The notes beneath the pieces are model-generated. The model was not told the DNA's origin, did no database searches, and saw nothing but the letters and a program-made list of their open reading frames with translations. A stretch of DNA of 64,000 nucleotides from UBA5189 sp040389445 (GTDB taxonomy: Bacteria; Chloroflexota; Limnocylindria; Limnocylindrales; CSP1-4), in the NCBI GenBank assembly GCA_040389445.1, contig JAZJZX010000002.1, positions 310,001 through 374,000 on the forward strand, given 5' to 3'. Of the stretch, positions 24,970 to 32,997 are shown in pieces. Numbering within the stretch: position 1 is the stretch's first letter; each line of letters starts with the position of its first letter. Made by a program: the position numbers and the translations under genes.

Positions 24970-25014
24970 GGGATGCTCCGGCCGTCGGGTAGATCGCCGG
25001 AGCATCCCTTCTTT
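24970..25014 (+). terminator. Rho-independent terminator at the right end of the element
   Basis: GGGATGCTCCGG (24970-24981) pairs perfectly with CCGGAGCATCCC (24997-25008), followed by TTCTTTG. It ends the element's operon before the attachment site and so protects rny from antisense read-through. Confidence 0.75.
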
Positions 25015-25037
25015 GTGCAGCATCCCGTGCAGCATCG
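25015..25037 (+). repeat. Integrase arm-type repeats, right
   Basis: GTGCAGCATCC (25015-25025) and GTGCAGCATCG (25027-25037), direct repeats matching the pair at the left end; a shorter GTGCAGCA lies at 25091-25098. Confidence 0.6.
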
Positions 25038-25117
25038 ATAGCGTCTAGGACCGATGCTCTAGCGACCGCTCCACGCACGATTGACGCATTGTGCAGCACT
25101 CTGCGACGCCATGCCGA

Positions 25118-26638
25118 TCACTTCGCGTACTCCACGGCGCGCGTCTCGCGGATCACGGTGACCTTGATCTGGCCTGGGTAGGTCAGCTGCTCCTCGATCT
25201 TCTTGACGATGTCCCTGGCCAGCCGGGTGGCGGTGAGGTCGTCGATCTCTTCGGGCCGGACGAGGATCCGAACCTCGCGGCCGGCCTGGACGGCGAAGGA
25301 CCGCTCGACCCCCGTGAAGGATTCGGCGATGCCCTGAAGGTCCTCGAGGCGCTTGACGTAGGTCTCCATCGTCTCGCCACGGGCCCCGGGCCGTGATGCC
25401 GAGATGGCGTCCGCAACCTGGACGATGGGGGCTTCGAGACAGGCGTATTCGACTTCCTGGTGGTGAGCCGCGATGGCATTGACGACCCTGGGCGGAAGCT
25501 CTGCCTTGAGCGCGATGGCCGCGCCGATGGCGGCGTGCGGCCCTTCGACCTCGTGGTCCACCGCCTTGCCGATGTCGTGCAACAGCCCACCCATCTTGGC
25601 GACCATGATGTCGGCGCCCATCTCCCCGGCGATCACCGAGGCAAGGGCGCTCGTCTCCACCGAGTGGAGCAGGACGTTCTGGCCGTAGCTGGTGCGGTAT
25701 TTCAGCCGCCCCAGCAGTTTCACCACGTCGGCCGGAAGCCCGGGCACGCCGGCGTCGTACGCCGCCTGTTCGCCGGCCTGCCGGATGATGACGTCCACCT
25801 CGGCCCGCGCCTTGGCGACGACCTCTTCGATTCGCCCGGGATGAATGCGACCGTCACCCATGAGCTTCATCAGCGAAACGCGGGCAATCTCCCGGCGAAC
25901 GGGATCGAACCCGGAGAGGACCACCGTCTCGGGCGTGTCGTCGATGATCAGATCGACGCCCGTTGCCTGCTCGAGGGCGCGAATGTTGCGGCCCTCGCGG
26001 CCGATGATCCGTCCCTTCATCTCGTCGCTGGGGAGATGGACGACGGTCACTGTATGTTCAGCGGTGTGATCCGCGGCCACGCGCTGCATCGCGGTGATGA
26101 TGATGTCGCGTGCCTTCTCGTTGGCATCATCCCGAGCGCGCCGTTCGATTGACCGGGCGATCTTCACGGCGTCGTGCTCGGCCTCTTCGCGCACGGCTTC
26201 GATCAGTATTCCCTTGGCATCGTCGGCCGAGAGTCCGCTGACCTGTTCCAGCGCCGCGACGCGCTCCGCGTTGAGGCGTCCGAGGTCCTCGCGTTGCCGC
26301 TCGAGATCGAGCTCGCGCTCAAGGAGCTTGCGGTCCCGTTGCTCGAGCATGTCGGTGCGCTGATCGAGTTGTTCGTCTCGTGCCGTGAGCCGCCTCTCCA
26401 CGCTGGCGAGCTCGCTGCGTCGCGCGCGGGCCTCCTCCTCCGCTTCGCGGAGGAGGCGAATCTTGTCCTCCTTCGCCTCGAGAATCAGATCCTTCTGCTG
26501 CGTCCGGGCATCGGCCACGATGCGGGCGGCCTTCTCGTGGGCGACCTTGACCGACTGGTTCGCCCATCGGCTTCGTGCGACGAAACCAACGGCAATACCA
26601 ACGGCCAGCGCCACGAGGGCGACGGCGGGGTATTCCAT
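25118..26638 (-). CDS. rny: Ribonuclease Y
   Basis: A 506-aa RNase Y, the membrane-anchored endoribonuclease that starts mRNA decay in many Gram-positive-type bacteria. An N-terminal membrane anchor (VALVALAVGIAVGFVA) precedes a long charged coiled coil (to about residue 190), a KH domain (SDEMKGRIIGREGRNIRALE) and an HD domain (GGLLHDIGKAVDHE and following). ATG at 26638 has GGGAGGAA upstream. The last codons are rebuilt by the integrated element, with TGA replacing an inferred TAG. Upstream on the same strand lie recX and recA. Confidence 0.93.
   Translation of the reverse strand: MEYPAVALVALAVGIAVGFVARSRWANQSVKVAHEKAARIVADARTQQKDLILEAKEDKIRLLREAEEEARARRSELASVERRLTARDEQLDQRTDMLEQRDRKLLERELDLERQREDLGRLNAERVAALEQVSGLSADDAKGILIEAVREEAEHDAVKIARSIERRARDDANEKARDIIITAMQRVAADHTAEHTVTVVHLPSDEMKGRIIGREGRNIRALEQATGVDLIIDDTPETVVLSGFDPVRREIARVSLMKLMGDGRIHPGRIEEVVAKARAEVDVIIRQAGEQAAYDAGVPGLPADVVKLLGRLKYRTSYGQNVLLHSVETSALASVIAGEMGADIMVAKMGGLLHDIGKAVDHEVEGPHAAIGAAIALKAELPPRVVNAIAAHHQEVEYACLEAPIVQVADAISASRPGARGETMETYVKRLEDLQGIAESFTGVERSFAVQAGREVRILVRPEEIDDLTATRLARDIVKKIEEQLTYPGQIKVTVIRETRAVEYAK
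25120..25133. repeat. Attachment site, right copy (attR) overlapping the rny 3' end
   Basis: ACTTCGCGTACTCC. It encodes the last codons of rny; the final GA of the present TGA stop comes from the element. Confidence 0.8.
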
Positions 26639-26856
26639 CTGTTCCTCCCATCCGGCCCCTCGAGGCCGGACGCGTGACGTTCGTTCTGTAACGGTCGCGG
26701 TTGGAAGGCCATACCTCCCCGGGCTCCACGCGAACGTTGGACGTAGCCTACTACGGACAGGCGGCCTCGGATCGGATGGGTCGGGCGGCGGCCGAGCGGA
26801 GGTGGCCGTCCCGTGAGGATGGCAACGACACAGCCGCGCCATGGCACCATGGGCCG

Positions 26857-28095
26857 ATGATTCGAACCACGGACACCGTCATCATCGGGGCCGGTCAAGC
26901 CGGCCTGGTCATGAGTCGCCTGCTCAGTGAAGCCAGCCGGGAGCATGTGGTCCTGGAGCGCCGACCGACACTTGGCGGGGGCTGGCAGGATCGCTGGGAT
27001 GCCTTTCGCCTCGTGTCTCCGAATTGGACCGTGTCGGTGCCCGGCCACCCCTACGCCGGTCCCGAGCCCGACGGCTTCATGCCCCGCGACGATCTGGTGC
27101 GCCACTTTCGTGATTACGCGACGGTCATCGACGCGCCTGTCGAACTGGAGACGGACGTCACCGGCGTCGATGGCATTGACGCCGGAGGAATGCGCTTCGA
27201 AGTCGCGACGAATCGCGGCCCGGTTCGTGCCCGAACGGTCGTCGTGGCCGCTGGGCCGTTCCAGATCGCGCACATTCCATCGATCGCGGCCGGCCTCTCA
27301 CCCGACATCCTGAGCCTCCACGTCGACCAGTACCGCAACGCGGCGGCTCTGCCGCCCGGGGGCGTGCTCCTCGTGGGGTCCGGCCAATCGGGCGTGCAAC
27401 TCGCGGAGGAACTTGCCGCCGCCGGGCGGGCCGTGACGCTGTCCGTTGGACGCTGCGGCCGCGCTCCCCGCCGCTATCGGGGGAAGGACATCTTCTGGTG
27501 GCTGCGCGAGCTCGGCACACGCGGCGCCCGCGTCGGCACGCCGCTGCCAACGGCCGATCAGCTGGCGTCACCGGCCGCGCGGTTCGCCTGCAACCCGCAG
27601 CTATCCGGGCACGGCGGCGGCCACGAGATCAACCTTCGGCGCATGGCCGCCGACGGGATCCGCTTGGTCGGCCGACTCGAGGCACTGGATGGAACGCTGG
27701 CGCGCATGCGACCCGACCTGAACGACAACCTGCGCTTTGCCGACACGTTCTTCGAAGAACGACTGCGAACAGGGTGCGACCTGTACGCGGAGCGAATGGG
27801 ACTCAACCTGCCGATCGACGAGATGGAGGAGTTCGTCTACGACGTGCCCGAGATCGAGGAGCTCGATCTGGCGACTGAAGGGATCTCCACTGTCCTGTGG
27901 ACGAGCGGCTACCGACCGTCGCTCGGCTGGATCCACCTTCCGGTCCTCGACGACTACGGTCTGCCCCGCCAGGCCGGCGGCCGATCCGAGGTTCCCGGAC
28001 TGGCGTTCATCGGAACGCCCTGGCTGCTCGATATGGGCTCGGCCAACCTGGTGGGCCTCGTACGCGATGCGGAAACCCTCGCGCCGCTCCTCTGA
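26857..28095 (+). CDS. FAD-dependent monooxygenase-like oxidoreductase
   Basis: A 412-aa flavoprotein of the flavin-containing monooxygenase/Trk-like group. The FAD dinucleotide fold is TVIIGAGQAGLVMSRLL, then RPTLGGGWQDRWDAFRLVSP, and a second Rossmann motif GVLLVGSGQSGVQLAEELA for NADPH. Near the end is a typical WTSGYRPSLGWI. Substrate unknown. It is the only plus-strand gene inside the recA-rny block, divergent from rny and convergent with recX. Confidence 0.8.
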   Translation: MIRTTDTVIIGAGQAGLVMSRLLSEASREHVVLERRPTLGGGWQDRWDAFRLVSPNWTVSVPGHPYAGPEPDGFMPRDDLVRHFRDYATVIDAPVELETDVTGVDGIDAGGMRFEVATNRGPVRARTVVVAAGPFQIAHIPSIAAGLSPDILSLHVDQYRNAAALPPGGVLLVGSGQSGVQLAEELAAAGRAVTLSVGRCGRAPRRYRGKDIFWWLRELGTRGARVGTPLPTADQLASPAARFACNPQLSGHGGGHEINLRRMAADGIRLVGRLEALDGTLARMRPDLNDNLRFADTFFEERLRTGCDLYAERMGLNLPIDEMEEFVYDVPEIEELDLATEGISTVLWTSGYRPSLGWIHLPVLDDYGLPRQAGGRSEVPGLAFIGTPWLLDMGSANLVGLVRDAETLAPLL

Positions 28096-28107
28096 CGGCC
28101 GCGTCGG

Positions 28108-28731
28108 TCAGTCGTCGTCCGGCGAGATCTCCGTCCCATCGCCCAGATCGCGCGCGACCGACGCCGCCACGGAGCGCGCCGTCCCGGGATCGAAACCGTG
28201 ACGGGCGAGCAGCGCATACGCGCGCTGCCGGCGGGCTGACGGGTCTGCCACCCGGGCAAGGGTCCGGGCATGACGTCCGACGAGACGGAGCGCGGCCACC
28301 TCATCCGGCGCGGCCCCCGAGTCACCCACCGATTCGTCCCGCTCCGCCAGCACCCCGGCGATCGTCTCCCGAGCGATCCCCTTCGTCGCCAGCTCCTGAC
28401 GGAGGGCCCGCTGGCCTCGCGGGTGCGCCCGGTCGCGCGATTCGACCCAGGCCCTGGCGAACCCTTCGTCATCGAGAAGCGCGAGATCAAGCAGGCGGGT
28501 GATCGCCCCATCCACGAGCTCGGCCCGGTACCCCACGGTCAGCAACCGCCGGCGGACCTCGGCGACGGAGCGTTGCCGCGTCTCGAGGAAGCGGAGCGCC
28601 GCATCCAGCACGACGACCGGGTCGTTGACCTCGGCTCGGCGCGCCCGCCGTTCCGAAAGACTCTCGCGCCGCGACGGGGCTGCCGTGTTACTCGGCCTCC
28701 GAGATGCCTTCAACCGGGATGGTGACGTCAT
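28108..28731 (-). CDS. recX: Regulatory protein RecX
   Basis: A 207-aa RecX, which binds RecA filaments and limits their activity. Tandem three-helix repeats are seen: LRFLETRQRSVAEVRRRLLTVGY, LLDDEGFARAWVESRDRAHPRGQRALRQEL (parts) and a C-terminal LLARHGFDPGTARSV. The chosen ATG overlaps the recA end by 44 bases; no better start exists downstream before the conserved part. It follows recA, the classical arrangement. Confidence 0.8.
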   Translation of the reverse strand: MTSPSRLKASRRPSNTAAPSRRESLSERRARRAEVNDPVVVLDAALRFLETRQRSVAEVRRRLLTVGYRAELVDGAITRLLDLALLDDEGFARAWVESRDRAHPRGQRALRQELATKGIARETIAGVLAERDESVGDSGAAPDEVAALRLVGRHARTLARVADPSARRQRAYALLARHGFDPGTARSVAASVARDLGDGTEISPDDD

Positions 28732-29767
28732 CCACCTTGCCCCGGATCCGCGTTTCGATCTCCGCGGCGAGGGTGCGGTTGGACTTGAGGAATTCCTTGG
28801 AGGCCTCGCGACCCTGGCCGAGCCGCGTGTCCGCGTAGGTGAACCAGGATCCCGTCTTGTCCACGACGCCCATGGCCACGCCGACGTCCAGCAGACCACC
28901 TTCCTTCGACACCCCTTCGCCATACATGACGTCGAATTCGGCGACGCGGAACGGTGCGGCCACCTTGTTCTTGACGACCTTGACCCGGACGCGATTCCCG
29001 ATCGACTCGGTGCCCGACTTGATGGTCTCGATCCGTCGAATGTCCAGGCGCACGCTCGCGTAGAACTTCAGCGCCCGACCGCCGGGTGTCGTCTCGGGGT
29101 TCCCGAACATGACCCCGATCTTTTCCCGGAGCTGATTCGTGAAGACGAGCGAGGTGTTGGAGCGGCTCACCGCGCCGGTGAGCTTTCGGAGGGCCTGGCT
29201 CATCAGGCGAGCCTGGATTCCCATGAAGGAGTCGCCCATCTCCCCTTCGATCTCCGCTCGAGGCACAAGCGCCGCGACGGAATCCAGCACGACGACATCG
29301 ATGCCGCCGGATCGGATCAGCGTCTCGGTGATCTCCAGGGCCTGCTCGCCCGTGTCCGGCTGGCTGACGAGGAGTTCATCCACGTTGACACCGCAGGCGC
29401 GCGCATAGCCGGGATCCAGGGCGTGCTCAACGTCGATGAAGGCGGCTACGCCACCCATCCGCTGGGCTTCCGCGATGACGTGCTGGCAGATGGTGGTCTT
29501 GCCCGAGGATTCGGGCCCGAAGATCTCCGTGATCCGACCGCGCGGGATGCCACCGACGCCGAGGGCCAGATCCAGGGCGATTGAGCCGGTGGGAATGAAG
29601 TCGACCTGCTGACGCTCCGCCGACCCGAGCTTCATGATCGCGCCGCGCCCGAACTGCTTCTCGATCGACAGGATCGCGGCATCCACGGCCTTGCCGCGTT
29701 CAGCCAGACTCCGCTCGCTGGCCCGCTCGGTGCTGCGCTCCGTTCCGCGCTCGCTCGTCATCGCCAT
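28688..29767 (-). CDS. recA: Recombinase RecA
   Basis: A 359-aa RecA for homologous recombination and the SOS response. Walker A GPESSGKTTICQHVI, the MAW-type signature AFIDVEHALDPGYA, Walker B VVVLDSVAALVPRAEIEGE, loop L2 TNQLREKIGVMFGNPETTPGG and KFYASVRLDIRR are all present. The N-terminus carries an extra run of short charged repeats (SERGTERSTERASERS). ATG at 29767. A 15-bp palindrome lies 17-31 bases upstream. Confidence 0.95.
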   Translation of the reverse strand: MAMTSERGTERSTERASERSLAERGKAVDAAILSIEKQFGRGAIMKLGSAERQQVDFIPTGSIALDLALGVGGIPRGRITEIFGPESSGKTTICQHVIAEAQRMGGVAAFIDVEHALDPGYARACGVNVDELLVSQPDTGEQALEITETLIRSGGIDVVVLDSVAALVPRAEIEGEMGDSFMGIQARLMSQALRKLTGAVSRSNTSLVFTNQLREKIGVMFGNPETTPGGRALKFYASVRLDIRRIETIKSGTESIGNRVRVKVVKNKVAAPFRVAEFDVMYGEGVSKEGGLLDVGVAMGVVDKTGSWFTYADTRLGQGREASKEFLKSNRTLAAEIETRIRGKVDDVTIPVEGISEAE

Positions 29768-29783
29768 GTTCCCGTCACGCTCC

Positions 29784-29798
29784 TGTCAGTGGCTGACA
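29784..29798. promoter_or_regulatory. Palindrome in the recA leader
   Basis: TGTCAG-TGG-CTGACA, a perfect 6+6 inverted repeat, with another GTCAG half-site 4 bases on. It may be a LexA-type operator of this lineage or a leader hairpin; the classical Gram-positive GAAC-N4-GTTC box is not seen here. Confidence 0.4.
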
Positions 29799-29831
29799 CC
29801 GTCAGAGCGGACAGGGCGTCCCCTCGGCGGA

Positions 29832-29993
29832 TCAGGTCTCGTCCCGGTCCTCGTCGGCCGTGCGTGGCTTGCGGGCTTTCCGATAGACCTCGACGTTCGT
29901 CGGCGGCTCGGAAAGCGGCTGCAACTTCGGCGCACCCGACTTGTCCTTCGGTTTCTTCTTTGCCTCGCGGCTGGGTCGATCTCGAGAGCCCAT
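29832..29993 (-). CDS. Small basic hypothetical protein between tgt and recA
   Basis: A 53-aa protein starting with ATG at 29993 behind GGAGGAA. It is highly charged: a lysine-rich block (REAKKKPKDKSG), a middle LQPLSEPPTNVEVYRKARKPR and an acidic tail. The ribosome site and composition support a real gene; similar short Lys-rich proteins with a VEV-x3-KPR core occur near recA in related genomes as far as I recall. Possibly nucleic-acid binding; no function known. Confidence 0.55.
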   Translation of the reverse strand: MGSRDRPSREAKKKPKDKSGAPKLQPLSEPPTNVEVYRKARKPRTADEDRDET

Positions 29994-30035
29994 CGAGGGT
30001 TCCTCCGCGCTTGTTGGACCGTAACCGGAGTTGCT

Positions 30036-31208
30036 TCACGCCGGCTCCACGGGGAATGCACCGGGCATTTGCCGGCCCGCACGCGCTCGCAACGAGGCGA
30101 GCGATTCGGGGAAGGTGCCGGCCCGCAGGGCGGCCCGGATCCTGCTCATGAAGTCTAGGGTGAAGGTCAGGTTGTGACAAGTTGCGAGCCGGAAGGCCAG
30201 CAGCTCCCTTGCCCGGAACAGGTGGGCCAGATAGGCACGAGAGAAGGTCCGGCAGAGGCGGCACGGGCAGTCCTCCTGGACCGGCCGCGGGTCGTCCATG
30301 AACGCGCTGTTGCGCAGGTTGAGCTTTCCGCCGGGAACCCACAGTTGTGCGTTTCGTGCCACCCGGGCCGGCAGAACGGAATCGAACAGGTCAATCCCGA
30401 GCCGCACTGCTTCGAGCAGGTCGACCGGCGAGCCGAGACCCATGAGATAGCGCGGGCGCGGGTCTCCGTCGAGCAGCGGGACGACGACATCCAGCGCGGC
30501 GGCGCGCTCGACCGGGGTCTCATCACCGGCCAGGCCGCCGATGCAGATTCCGTCGAACGGCATCCCGGCGATGAAGCGCGTGGACCGCTCGCGGAACTCG
30601 GGATCGACGCCGCCCTGGATGATTCCGAAGAGCGCCTGGTCGGGGCGACGATGGGCCTGGAGACTCCGTTCCGCCCACCGGTGGGTCCGCTCCATCGCAT
30701 CCTCGACCTCGCTGCGCGGTGATGACGGAAAGACCGGGTGATCAAGCGCGACGGCGATGTCGGGCCCGAGGGCTTCCTGGATCCCGATGGCGATCTCCGG
30801 CGTCAGCCGGCGCGTGCTGCCGTCGATGTGGCTTCGGAACGTGGCGCCGTCCTCGTCCACGACGCGCGCATCGGACAGGGACACCACCTGGTAGCCGCCC
30901 GAGTCGGTGAGGATCGGTCGATCCCAGCCCATGAATCGATGCAGACCGCCGAGGCGCTCGATGCGCTCATGCCCAGGCCGCAGAAACAGGTGATAGGTAT
31001 TCGCCAGGACGATGGAGGCGCCCACCTCGGTAAGGTCGTCCGGATCCAGCGCCTTGACGGCCGCATTCGTGCCGACCGGCATGAACTGGGGTGTGTCGAT
31101 GATTCCGTGCGGCACGGTCAGCCGTCCGAGCCGCGCGCGCGTCCCTCCTGATCGATCCGCCTCGGCGAGCACCTCGAACGAGACCGGGCGGGGCCGGACA
31201 GGCGGCAC
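30036..31208 (-). CDS. tgt: Queuine tRNA-ribosyltransferase
   Basis: A 390-aa TGT that exchanges guanine-34 for preQ1/queuine in tRNAs. Seen: TPQFMPVGTNAAVKAL, ILTDSGGYQVVSLS (catalytic Asp), FGIIQGGVDPEFRERS, CIGGLAGDETP, LMGLGSPVDLLEAV and the nucleophile block DLFDSVLPARVARNAQLW. Zinc ligands are in CPCRLCRTFSRAYLAHLF. The GTG at 31208 gives normal length; upstream frame runs into ruvB. It follows ruvB by 40 bases. Confidence 0.92.
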   Translation of the reverse strand: MPPVRPRPVSFEVLAEADRSGGTRARLGRLTVPHGIIDTPQFMPVGTNAAVKALDPDDLTEVGASIVLANTYHLFLRPGHERIERLGGLHRFMGWDRPILTDSGGYQVVSLSDARVVDEDGATFRSHIDGSTRRLTPEIAIGIQEALGPDIAVALDHPVFPSSPRSEVEDAMERTHRWAERSLQAHRRPDQALFGIIQGGVDPEFRERSTRFIAGMPFDGICIGGLAGDETPVERAAALDVVVPLLDGDPRPRYLMGLGSPVDLLEAVRLGIDLFDSVLPARVARNAQLWVPGGKLNLRNSAFMDDPRPVQEDCPCRLCRTFSRAYLAHLFRARELLAFRLATCHNLTFTLDFMSRIRAALRAGTFPESLASLRARAGRQMPGAFPVEPA

Positions 31209-31248
31209 GACAGGCGATGCGGACGCGGGTGTTGCCGCGACCGCCGGC

Positions 31249-32340
31249 TCAGCGATCCCCTGCTCCGGCGTCGTCCGCCCAGAGACTGGGCATCTCCGGG
31301 TCCGACCGGCGGGCCGGCGGGATCTCGAATCCAAGACCGGCCAGGTGCGATCGCGCGAGCTCGGTGGCAATCCGTCCCTGGGGCGTCCGGTCCAGGAAAC
31401 CGAGCCGGAGCAGGAACGGCTCGTAGACGTCCTCGATCGTCTCGACCTCCTCTGACAGCACGGCCGCGAGTGCCGCGACACCGACCGGACCGGAACCGAA
31501 CTTCTGGACGATGGCGGCAAGCAGCTTTCGATCGGTTGAATCGAGCCCTTCATCGTCGATCTCGAGGAGGCGCATTGCCTCGCGTGCCACCACCTCGGTG
31601 ACGCGCCCATCCCCGTGGACCTCGGCGTGGTCCCGGACCCGCTTGAGGAGCCGGTTCACGATCCGCGGTGTCCCTCGCCCCCGGCGAGCAATCGCCTGTG
31701 CCGCCCCGCCCTCGATCTCGACACCCAGGATCCGTGCCGAGCGCTCGACAATCTCCGTGAGCTCGGGTTCCGTGTAGAAATCGAGGCGGTACGTGGCGCC
31801 GAAGCGATCCCGCAGCGGTGACGAGATCCGGCCGGCTCGAGTGGTGGCGCCGACGACCGTGAACGGCTTCAGGGTGAGCCGCAGGGATCGCGCCGACGGA
31901 CCCTTGCCGATCATCACGTCGAGGGCGAAGTCCTCCATCGCCGGGTAGAGGATCTCCTCGACCGCGTGATTGAGGCGATGGATCTCGTCGATGAACAGGA
32001 CATCGCGCTCGTCCAGGGACGTGAGCACGGCGGCCAGGTCTCCCGGCCGTTCGATGGCCGGTCCCGAGGTGTACCGGACGTTGACGCCGAGCTCTCGGGC
32101 GATGATCGTCGCGAGCGTGGTCTTGCCCAGTCCCGGGGGCCCGTACAGGAGGACGTGGTCCGCGGCCTCCTCCCTCGCCCGGGCGGCCGTGAGCAGGACC
32201 CCGAGGTTCGCCTTGACCTCGCGCTGGCCGATGTACTCGTCCAATGACCGCGGCCGCAGTGAGCCCTCGATCGCCACCTCCACGGGGTCCTCGACATCCG
32301 CCGCGAGCAGGTTCAGGGCGTCGTCCGTCACGTCGGGCAT
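31249..32340 (-). CDS. ruvB: Holliday junction branch-migration ATPase RuvB
   Basis: A 363-aa AAA+ motor of the RuvABC resolvasome. Features: RPRSLDEYIGQREVKANL, Walker A LLYGPPGLGKTTLA, Walker B LFIDEIHRLN, sensor 1 GATTRAG and the C-terminal winged helix (LDRTPQGRIATELA). ATG start. It is separated from ruvA by 63 bases that hold a possible SOS box, so ruvB-tgt may have its own promoter. Confidence 0.94.
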   Translation of the reverse strand: MPDVTDDALNLLAADVEDPVEVAIEGSLRPRSLDEYIGQREVKANLGVLLTAARAREEAADHVLLYGPPGLGKTTLATIIARELGVNVRYTSGPAIERPGDLAAVLTSLDERDVLFIDEIHRLNHAVEEILYPAMEDFALDVMIGKGPSARSLRLTLKPFTVVGATTRAGRISSPLRDRFGATYRLDFYTEPELTEIVERSARILGVEIEGGAAQAIARRGRGTPRIVNRLLKRVRDHAEVHGDGRVTEVVAREAMRLLEIDDEGLDSTDRKLLAAIVQKFGSGPVGVAALAAVLSEEVETIEDVYEPFLLRLGFLDRTPQGRIATELARSHLAGLGFEIPPARRSDPEMPSLWADDAGAGDR

Positions 32341-32363
32341 TCTAGCATCGCCTCAGTCATTTC

Positions 32364-32375
32364 GTACAGATGTTC
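32364..32375 (-). promoter_or_regulatory. SOS-box-like sequence before ruvB
   Basis: Minus strand GAACATCTGTAC, one base away from the Gram-positive LexA consensus GAAC-N4-GTTC, 24-35 bases before the ruvB ATG. Putative LexA site. Confidence 0.35.
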
Positions 32376-32403
32376 TATCCGAGGTGGATGCTGTCCGGGA
32401 TGG

Positions 32404-32997
32404 TCAGTCGCGGGCCAGCGTTCGGAGGGCCGCCTTGACCCGATCCTCCAGCGAACCGGCCGCGGCGGTCCCGGCCAGCGCCACACGGGCCGCATCTCGT
32501 GCCTCGGCCAGCGAATAGCCCAGCGCCTGGAGGGCCGCGACGACATCGCCATCGCCTGCGCCTCCGGCCAGGACCGTGCCGGCGGCCGCGATACCCGCCG
32601 CGGAAACCTTTTCCTTGAGCTCGAAGATCACCCGTTCGGCGAGGCGCTTGCCGATCCCCGGGATCGAGACGAGGACCGCCTGATCCTGCTGGAGGATCGC
32701 CAGCTGCAGCTCGGCCGTCGGCCGACTACCCACGATCGCCAGGGCGACCTTCGGTCCGACGCCGGTCACGGTGAGCAGGAGGTTGAAGAATCCGAGCTCA
32801 TCCACGGAGCGGAACCCGTAGAGCGCCTGCTGGTCCTCCCGCACAAGGTGGTGCGTATGGAGCTTCAGCCGCCCACCCGGCGTCGCCGTCGAGATCACGG
32901 CCGGTGCCGCGAACACCCGATAGCCGATGCCGGCGACCTCGATGACGAGCGAATCGGTGGCCACTGCACCCACGATCCCGTCGACGGATGCGATCAC
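32404..32997 (-). CDS. ruvA: Holliday junction-binding protein RuvA
   Basis: A 197-aa RuvA. Domain I is an OB fold (MIASVDGIVGAVATDSLVIEV), domain II has the helix-hairpin-helix pairs (LLTVTGVGPKVALAIVG and LVSIPGIGKRLAERVI) and domain III is the small three-helix RuvB-binding part at the end (VVAALQALGYSLAEA). GTG start overlaps the ruvC stop (GTGA). Confidence 0.94.
   Translation of the reverse strand: MIASVDGIVGAVATDSLVIEVAGIGYRVFAAPAVISTATPGGRLKLHTHHLVREDQQALYGFRSVDELGFFNLLLTVTGVGPKVALAIVGSRPTAELQLAILQQDQAVLVSIPGIGKRLAERVIFELKEKVSAAGIAAAGTVLAGGAGDGDVVAALQALGYSLAEARDAARVALAGTAAAGSLEDRVKAALRTLARD

Larger units (their letters stand above)
16332..25133. mobile_element. Integrated phage-related element (satellite-like), about 8.8 kb, inserted at the 3' end of rny
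   Basis: Bounded by a 14-bp direct repeat, with a tyrosine integrase as the first gene inside the left end. All genes point right and many overlap by 4 bases. Modules: integration/excision (16476-18242), replication (RepA-like ATPase plus iterons), capsid (HK97 major capsid protein), tail (tape-measure-like) and an Xre regulator at the right end, then a strong terminator. Portal, terminase, protease, holin and lysin are not seen. It splits the host pair rny-ymdB. The frames look intact, arguing against simple decay. Confidence 0.85.
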
